From: Gemmatimonadota bacterium
Lineage (GTDB): Bacteria > Gemmatimonadota > Gemmatimonadetes > Gemmatimonadales > Gemmatimonadaceae
DNA length: 64,000 nucleotides
Reading direction: 5' to 3'
Assembly (NCBI GenBank): GCA_016719105.1
Contig: JADKAQ010000014.1
Coordinates: forward strand, 62,001-126,000
Shown: positions 59,778-64,000 of the stretch, one piece after another
Numbering within the stretch: the first letter of the stretch is position 1
Layout: each line of letters begins with the position of its first letter
Notes under the pieces: model-generated
The model's database searches: none
What the model was told of the DNA's origin: nothing
Seen by the model: the letters and a program-made list of their open reading frames with translations, nothing else
Position numbers and translations under genes: made by a program

Positions 59778-62479
59778 GCGAGCGCGTCTTCGGATTGCTG
59801 CTGTACTGCTTTCCGCCGGGCTTCCGGCGGCGCTTTGGCACGGAGATGCGCGCGCTCTTTCGCGACCAGCTGCGCGATGCGCGCACGGGTCGCGCCCCCG
59901 TCCCCGTCGTTCGATTCTGGTTTCACCTGGCCCCGTCGCTCGTGGGTGCCGTGCTGCTCGAGTGGCGCGATGTCGTGCTCGAGCGCCTCGTCTCGTCACC
60001 GATCGCCCCCCCTCCCTTCATTCCCCGAGAGCGCATGTTGCACTCCTTGACCAGCGACGTCCGGCTGGCGATTCGGATGCTGCGCAAGAACCCCGTCTTC
60101 ACCCTCATCGCCGTCCTGGTCATCGCGATCGGGAGCGGGGCGGTGACGACGATCTTCAGCGCCATGAACGCCATCGTCCTGCGCCCGCTCCCGGGGACGC
60201 ACGGGACCGAGCGGCTCGTCGACATCGAACGTCGCTCGGCCGACTACAGCGAAGGGACGACGGCGTCGTACGACTACTTCACGCAGTTGCGCGAGCGTAC
60301 GCGCACGCTGGATGGCATCGCCGCGTGGACCAAGGTGTCGCTCACGCTGGCCGACCGGGGGCAGGGGAACGCGGTGTACGGCAACATGGTCAGCGGGAAC
60401 TACTTCTCGCTGCTGGGCGTGCGGCCAGCGCTGGGACGATTCTTCGCGCCTGACGAGGACCGCACGCCGCTGACCCATCCGGTGGTGGTCGTGTCGCAAG
60501 GCTTCTGGCAATCGGCGCTGGGGAGCGACAGCGGCGCCATCGGGCGCGCCGTCACGGTCAACGGCAATCCGTACACGCTCATCGGCGTCGCCCCGGCCGG
60601 CTTTCGCGGTGTCTTCTCTCCGCTCAGGGTCGACGCGTGGGTCCCGCTGATGATGCAACAGCAGCTGCGCTCGACGCACGACCTGGAGGACGCGGCGTGG
60701 CTGCGGACCTTTGGACGGCTTGCCCCGGGCACCTCCGTGGACCAGGCGCGGCAGGAACTCACGGCGCTCACGGTGGCGTACATCGCCGATCGCGGCGAAC
60801 GCGGGGGCAATCGCGATTACAACACCATCCGGCTCTCGGCGCTCACCGGACTTCCCGCGGACGCGCGTGAGGGCTTCCTCGGCTTCATGCAGCTCCTGCT
60901 CGGCGCGGCCGCACTCGTGCTCCTCATCGCCAGCGTCAACGTCGCCTCGATGTTGTCGGCGCGGGCCATCGCCCGGCAGCGGGAAATGGCGGTGCGCGTG
61001 GCACTGGGGGCGGGGCGCGCACGACTCGTCAGGCAGCTGCTCACCGAGACGATGATGCTCTTCACGCTGGGAGCCATCGGCGGGATGGGAGTCGCGACCA
61101 TGGCGACGGCGGCGCTCGAGCAGGTGCCGATTCCGACCGATGCCGCCATCGTGCTCGAGCTGTCGCCCGATCCGCGTGTCCTCGCGTTCGCCCTGGCCAT
61201 CTCGCTGGCGACGGGACTCATCTTCGGACTGTCACCGGCGCTGCAGGCGTCGCGAAAGGATGTGACCGCCCAGCTGCGCGAGGGCTCGACCGGCAGCGGG
61301 ACGCGTCGGCGCCTGATGAGCCACGCGCTCATCGTCGGGCAGCTCGCCATGTCGCTGGTACTCCTGGTGGGAGCGGGGCTCTTCCTGCGCGCGCTGCAGG
61401 GCGGTCAGAAGGTCAATCCCGGCTTCCAGATCGCGGGGGTGGCATCGGTGGCGTTCAATACGGAGGCCTTCGGTTATGACGCGGTTCGCGGACGAGCATT
61501 CTACGAGGCGCTGCGCGAGTCGGTACGCAGCATACCTGGCGTCGAGGCCGTCTCGTTCACCGACCGTCTCCCGCTGGCGCTCAGCAGCAGCGGCGCCACG
61601 ATCGACGTCGACGACGCCGTGAACGGCGCCGTCGATCGCGAGGGCAAGGTTTCCGTGCAGCTTTCGCAGGTCGACGCCGGCTTCTTTGACGTGTTGCAGC
61701 TCCCGATCCGCAGCGGTCGCGCCATTTCCTCCACCGACAACGCCGAGTCACCTCGGGTTGCGGTCATCAATGAGACCATGGCACGCCGTCTGTGGCCGCT
61801 GGGCACAGCCATCGGCCGAAGCTTCCGCTTCGGGCCGGAACGCGTGACCGTGGTGGGCGTGGCGCAGGACGCCAAGTACGACCACCTCGCGGAAGCGACG
61901 CCGTCGTTCGTGTACTTCGCCAGCGCCCAGAACTGGCGGCCGGATCAGTGGCTCGTCGTACGATCTGCCGGCGATGCGGGCGCACTCGCGGCGGCGATCG
62001 AGCGCGCGGTGCGCGCCATCGATCCACTGCTCCCGCGTCCCGTGGTGATGACCCTCACGCAGACCACGAGCATCTCGCTGCTGCCTCAGCGTGTGGCGGC
62101 GCTCGTGACCGGCGTGCTGGGCGCCGTGGGGTTGCTGCTGGCGACCGTCGGTCTTTACGGGCTGATCGCCTACTCGGCCAACCGCCGCACGCGCGAGATC
62201 GGAATTCGCGTCGCACTGGGCGCCACGCGCTCCGATGTGCTCGCGCTGGTGGTGCGCGAAGGCATGTGGCTGGCGGGGCTGGGCGTGGTGATCGGTGTCG
62301 TGCTGGCGGGCGCGGCGTCGCAACTGCTACGGAGCCTCCTGTTCGACACGAGCCCGCTCGACGTGCCGACGTACGCGGTGATGTCGCTGCTCTTCATCGC
62401 CGTGGCGATGCTGGCGAGCTACCTTCCCGCACGCCGCGCCGCGTCGGCCAACCCGGCCACGGCGTTACGCTCGGACTGA
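59774..62479 (+). CDS. ADOP-type ABC transporter permease (MacB/FtsX fold)
   Basis: A 901-residue membrane protein from GTG 59774. A 75-residue N-terminal part specific to PadR-linked ADOP proteins (ERVFGLLLYCFPPGFRRRFG) precedes two MacB-like halves. The first transmembrane helix is near 107-130 (VFTLIAVLVIAIGSGAVTTIFS), each half has a periplasmic MacB_PCD domain, and FtsX helices lie at about 365-480 and 770-895. No ATPase gene is adjacent, as is usual for these orphan permeases. Exported substrate unknown, possibly a peptide or antibiotic. Confidence 0.94.
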   Translation: MSERVFGLLLYCFPPGFRRRFGTEMRALFRDQLRDARTGRAPVPVVRFWFHLAPSLVGAVLLEWRDVVLERLVSSPIAPPPFIPRERMLHSLTSDVRLAIRMLRKNPVFTLIAVLVIAIGSGAVTTIFSAMNAIVLRPLPGTHGTERLVDIERRSADYSEGTTASYDYFTQLRERTRTLDGIAAWTKVSLTLADRGQGNAVYGNMVSGNYFSLLGVRPALGRFFAPDEDRTPLTHPVVVVSQGFWQSALGSDSGAIGRAVTVNGNPYTLIGVAPAGFRGVFSPLRVDAWVPLMMQQQLRSTHDLEDAAWLRTFGRLAPGTSVDQARQELTALTVAYIADRGERGGNRDYNTIRLSALTGLPADAREGFLGFMQLLLGAAALVLLIASVNVASMLSARAIARQREMAVRVALGAGRARLVRQLLTETMMLFTLGAIGGMGVATMATAALEQVPIPTDAAIVLELSPDPRVLAFALAISLATGLIFGLSPALQASRKDVTAQLREGSTGSGTRRRLMSHALIVGQLAMSLVLLVGAGLFLRALQGGQKVNPGFQIAGVASVAFNTEAFGYDAVRGRAFYEALRESVRSIPGVEAVSFTDRLPLALSSSGATIDVDDAVNGAVDREGKVSVQLSQVDAGFFDVLQLPIRSGRAISSTDNAESPRVAVINETMARRLWPLGTAIGRSFRFGPERVTVVGVAQDAKYDHLAEATPSFVYFASAQNWRPDQWLVVRSAGDAGALAAAIERAVRAIDPLLPRPVVMTLTQTTSISLLPQRVAALVTGVLGAVGLLLATVGLYGLIAYSANRRTREIGIRVALGATRSDVLALVVREGMWLAGLGVVIGVVLAGAASQLLRSLLFDTSPLDVPTYAVMSLLFIAVAMLASYLPARRAASANPATALRSD

Positions 62480-62502
62480 ACCCCGTCCCCTTCCCCTGCA
62501 CT

Positions 62503-63051
62503 GTGCACCTGCTCGCGATCTCCGGGAGCCTTCGGGCGCGGTCGTCCAATCGCGAGCTGCTGCGTGCCGTTACCCTGCTCGCACCACCGGACACCGTCGT
62601 CGACTTCTTCGAGGGGCTCAACTCCCTTCCGCACTTCAATCCGGACGATGACGGCATCGGTGCCGTGCTGCCGCCGAGCGTGGTGTCGCTACGGCAGGCG
62701 ATCGCGCAGTGCGACGCGCTCCTGATCTCCAGCCCCGAGTACGCGCACGGCGTCCCCGGTTCGTTGAAGAACGCGCTCGACTGGCTGGTGAGCGGGGCGG
62801 AGATGGTCGACAAACCGACCGCGCTGCTGACGGCCTCGACCCATTCGCGCTTCGTGCACGCGGCGCTGGCCGAGACGCTGCGGACGATGTCGACGCTGAT
62901 CACGCCGGCCACCACGCGGGTCGTTCCGCTCGATGGGCGACGTTTGCAGGCCGAGGCGATCGCTGCCGATCCCGAGCTGTCGACGGTGCTTCGCGAAACG
63001 CTCTCGGCGCTTGGGGCACTGGTGGCCGGAGCGCCGCGCCGGGAATCGTGA
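62503..63051 (+). CDS. NADPH-dependent FMN reductase
   Basis: A 182-residue flavodoxin-fold reductase from GTG 62503. The FMN phosphate loop is ISGSLRARSSNREL near residue 6, and the second loop is SSPEYAHGVPGSLKNALDWLV near 75. It may reduce FMN, quinones or chromate. GTG was chosen because it leads straight into the first beta-strand. It starts 24 nt after the ADOP gene. Confidence 0.92.
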   Translation: MHLLAISGSLRARSSNRELLRAVTLLAPPDTVVDFFEGLNSLPHFNPDDDGIGAVLPPSVVSLRQAIAQCDALLISSPEYAHGVPGSLKNALDWLVSGAEMVDKPTALLTASTHSRFVHAALAETLRTMSTLITPATTRVVPLDGRRLQAEAIAADPELSTVLRETLSALGALVAGAPRRES

Positions 63052-63153
63052 GCGGCGGTCGATCGTCCTTGAGGGTAGCCCGCTCGACGCGCCTCATCCG
63101 GTGTGCCTCTCGCATTCCTGGGAGCGCCGGCCCCAACCGCCGTACCGTCTCCC

Positions 63154-63315
63154 ATGCACAAGTTGATTGCGCTCATCACGACCACGGTCGGCAGCGCGGC
63201 CGGTTGGTGGATCGGTGCGCACATCGGGATCATGACGGCCTTTGTCGTGAGCATGGTCGGTTTCGGCGCAGGGCTCTGGGGGGCGCGGCGTTTCATGGAG
63301 CATCTGGGGATGTAG
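63154..63315 (+). CDS. Small membrane protein
   Basis: A 53-residue protein with two hydrophobic segments (LIALITTTVGSAAGWWIGAHIG, MTAFVVSMVGFGAGLWGARRF) that are glycine-rich and could pack tightly in the membrane. It is likely real because composition, ATG and length are coherent, though too short for a confident family call. Confidence 0.7.
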   Translation: MHKLIALITTTVGSAAGWWIGAHIGIMTAFVVSMVGFGAGLWGARRFMEHLGM

Positions 63316-63406
63316 GGCGAGGCGCACCCTGACGACGGCCTTCGCATCCGCGCGTGCTCCGGCTCGGCGCCACGGCGATCGCCGAATCCGCGCCCTTGCG
63401 ACGCCC

Positions 63407-63412
63407 TATAAC
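63407..63412 (+). promoter_or_regulatory. -10 box TATAAC at a near-leaderless start
   Basis: TATAAC followed by TTTCGCGC lies 8 nt before ATG 63421, so the transcript should begin at or next to the start codon. Confidence 0.45.
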
Positions 63413-63420
63413 TTTCGCGC

Positions 63421-63669
63421 ATGAATTGGGGCCGCCTCACCGTCCAACTGACGCTCGCCGCGCTTCGTCGCCCGGCGCTCGCCGTCGACCTCCTCCGCGT
63501 CGCGTGGCGGTTCCGGGCGAACGGCTGGTACGCGCGCTTCCCGTTTCTCCCGCTCCCGTCGCGCAAGTACGTGCGGTGGCGCATGCACACGGCGTACGGC
63601 GACCCCGAGATCACACCGCCGGCGGAGGACATCATCCGCTACGCCCGATGGGTCGGAAAGCAGGGGTAA
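63421..63669 (+). CDS. Small conserved-looking protein
   Basis: An 82-residue basic protein with FRANGWYARFPFLPLPSRKYVRWRMHTAYGD in its centre (aromatic- and arginine-rich) and PPAEDIIRYARWVGKQ at the end. No signal peptide is evident. Its last 22 nt overlap the start of the queG-like gene, so they are probably one transcription unit. No function assigned. Confidence 0.75.
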   Translation: MNWGRLTVQLTLAALRRPALAVDLLRVAWRFRANGWYARFPFLPLPSRKYVRWRMHTAYGDPEITPPAEDIIRYARWVGKQG

Positions 63670-64000
63670 AGGCGTCCGCGCGCGGCGCCAGCGACGCGGC
63701 GGCTCCCCGCGTCGCGCCCGACCCGCGCGCCACGCCCGCCCCTGCCCCGACGCGCGAGCAGCGCCTCGAGCGGCAGGCGTATGCGTTAGGCTTCGACCTC
63801 GTGGGCTTCGTCCGCCTCGGGCCGGCAGAGACCGCCGCGCACTTCGACGACTGGATCGCGAACGGGCGCCACGCCGACATGCAGTACATGGCGCGCGACG
63901 CCGAACTCCGACACGACACCCGGCGCCCGCATCCTGGTGCCGTGAGCGCGATCGTGGTGACCATGGACTACGGCGGACGCCAGCCGCGAGGCCCCGTCGC
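63648..64000 (+). CDS. queG: Epoxyqueuosine reductase QueG, N-terminal part
   Basis: The gene runs off the window; 117 residues are visible from ATG 63648. After a Pro/Ala-rich tail of about 40 residues the QueG domain starts: ERQAYALGFDLVGFVRLG, then HFDDWIANGRHADMQYMARD and HPGAVSAIVVTMDYGG. QueG reduces epoxyqueuosine to queuosine in tRNA using cobalamin and iron-sulfur clusters; those motifs lie beyond the window edge. It overlaps the small gene before it by 22 nt. Confidence 0.88.
   Translation, partial: MGRKAGVKASARGASDAAAPRVAPDPRATPAPAPTREQRLERQAYALGFDLVGFVRLGPAETAAHFDDWIANGRHADMQYMARDAELRHDTRRPHPGAVSAIVVTMDYGGRQPRGPV

Overview
This 64 kb window is very G+C-rich chromosomal DNA (roughly 68-70 % by eye) packed with about 61 protein genes on both strands. 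I see no rRNA, tRNA, CRISPR array, insertion sequence or phage genes. The gene content points to a Gemmatimonadota or Acidobacteriota-like soil bacterium: a PadR-coupled ADOP permease, Tat-exported enzymes, a DUF4199 protein, a sortilin-like propeller and an RCC1-repeat lipoprotein. That assignment is inference from gene content, not from a phylogenetic marker.

Layout. 1-8.1 kb: dienelactone hydrolase end, small zinc-ribbon protein, KatG, PqiA-like protein, exported creatininase-family protein, Tat-exported SDR and class A beta-lactamase. 8.2-19.3 kb: class C-like serine hydrolase, a sigma factor/anti-sigma/Spy-like operon, a beta-barrel protein, a lipoprotein, a GNAT enzyme, a large hybrid sensor kinase with an exported TPR domain, a 2H phosphoesterase and an FkbM methyltransferase. 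19.5-35.5 kb: CocE-type hydrolase, RCC1/PKD lipoprotein, DinB protein, ADP-forming acyl-CoA synthetase, a second Tat-exported SDR, a membrane LuxR/DUF4199 pair, an ArsR/SRPBCC operon, a Mug-like glycosylase, TrmL and a Tat-exported glycosylasparaginase. 35.6-41.2 kb: 1015-residue propeller protein, MOSC, IMPACT/YigZ, HD and DUF1801 proteins.

41.2-47.0 kb holds a minus-strand sugar-oxidation cluster: GMC oxidoreductase, its subunit-3 partner, a Gfo/Idh/MocA dehydrogenase, a NagB-like deaminase with an altered active site, and a cytoplasmic GH13 amylase. 47.2-49.9 kb carries a Tat-exported PLP class V enzyme and small proteins, then a 12-bp tandem repeat. 50.0-59.3 kb is a glycan-use locus: a divergent GH172 (DUF2961) enzyme facing an operon of GH3 enzyme, FucI-like isomerase, an RbsA-RbsC fusion that appears to start at CTG, and a sugar-binding lipoprotein. 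The window ends with PadR/ADOP, an FMN reductase, two small proteins and the start of queG.

Signals beyond genes. The octamer CGTTAGGC occurs 21 times by my count, where about 2-3 are expected from base composition. It falls in all reading frames and in spacers, and several stop codons lie inside it. TAnATTCG-type boxes sit very close to start codons, which suggests short-leader or leaderless transcripts. The two neighbouring glycosidase genes each carry a one-base frame break.
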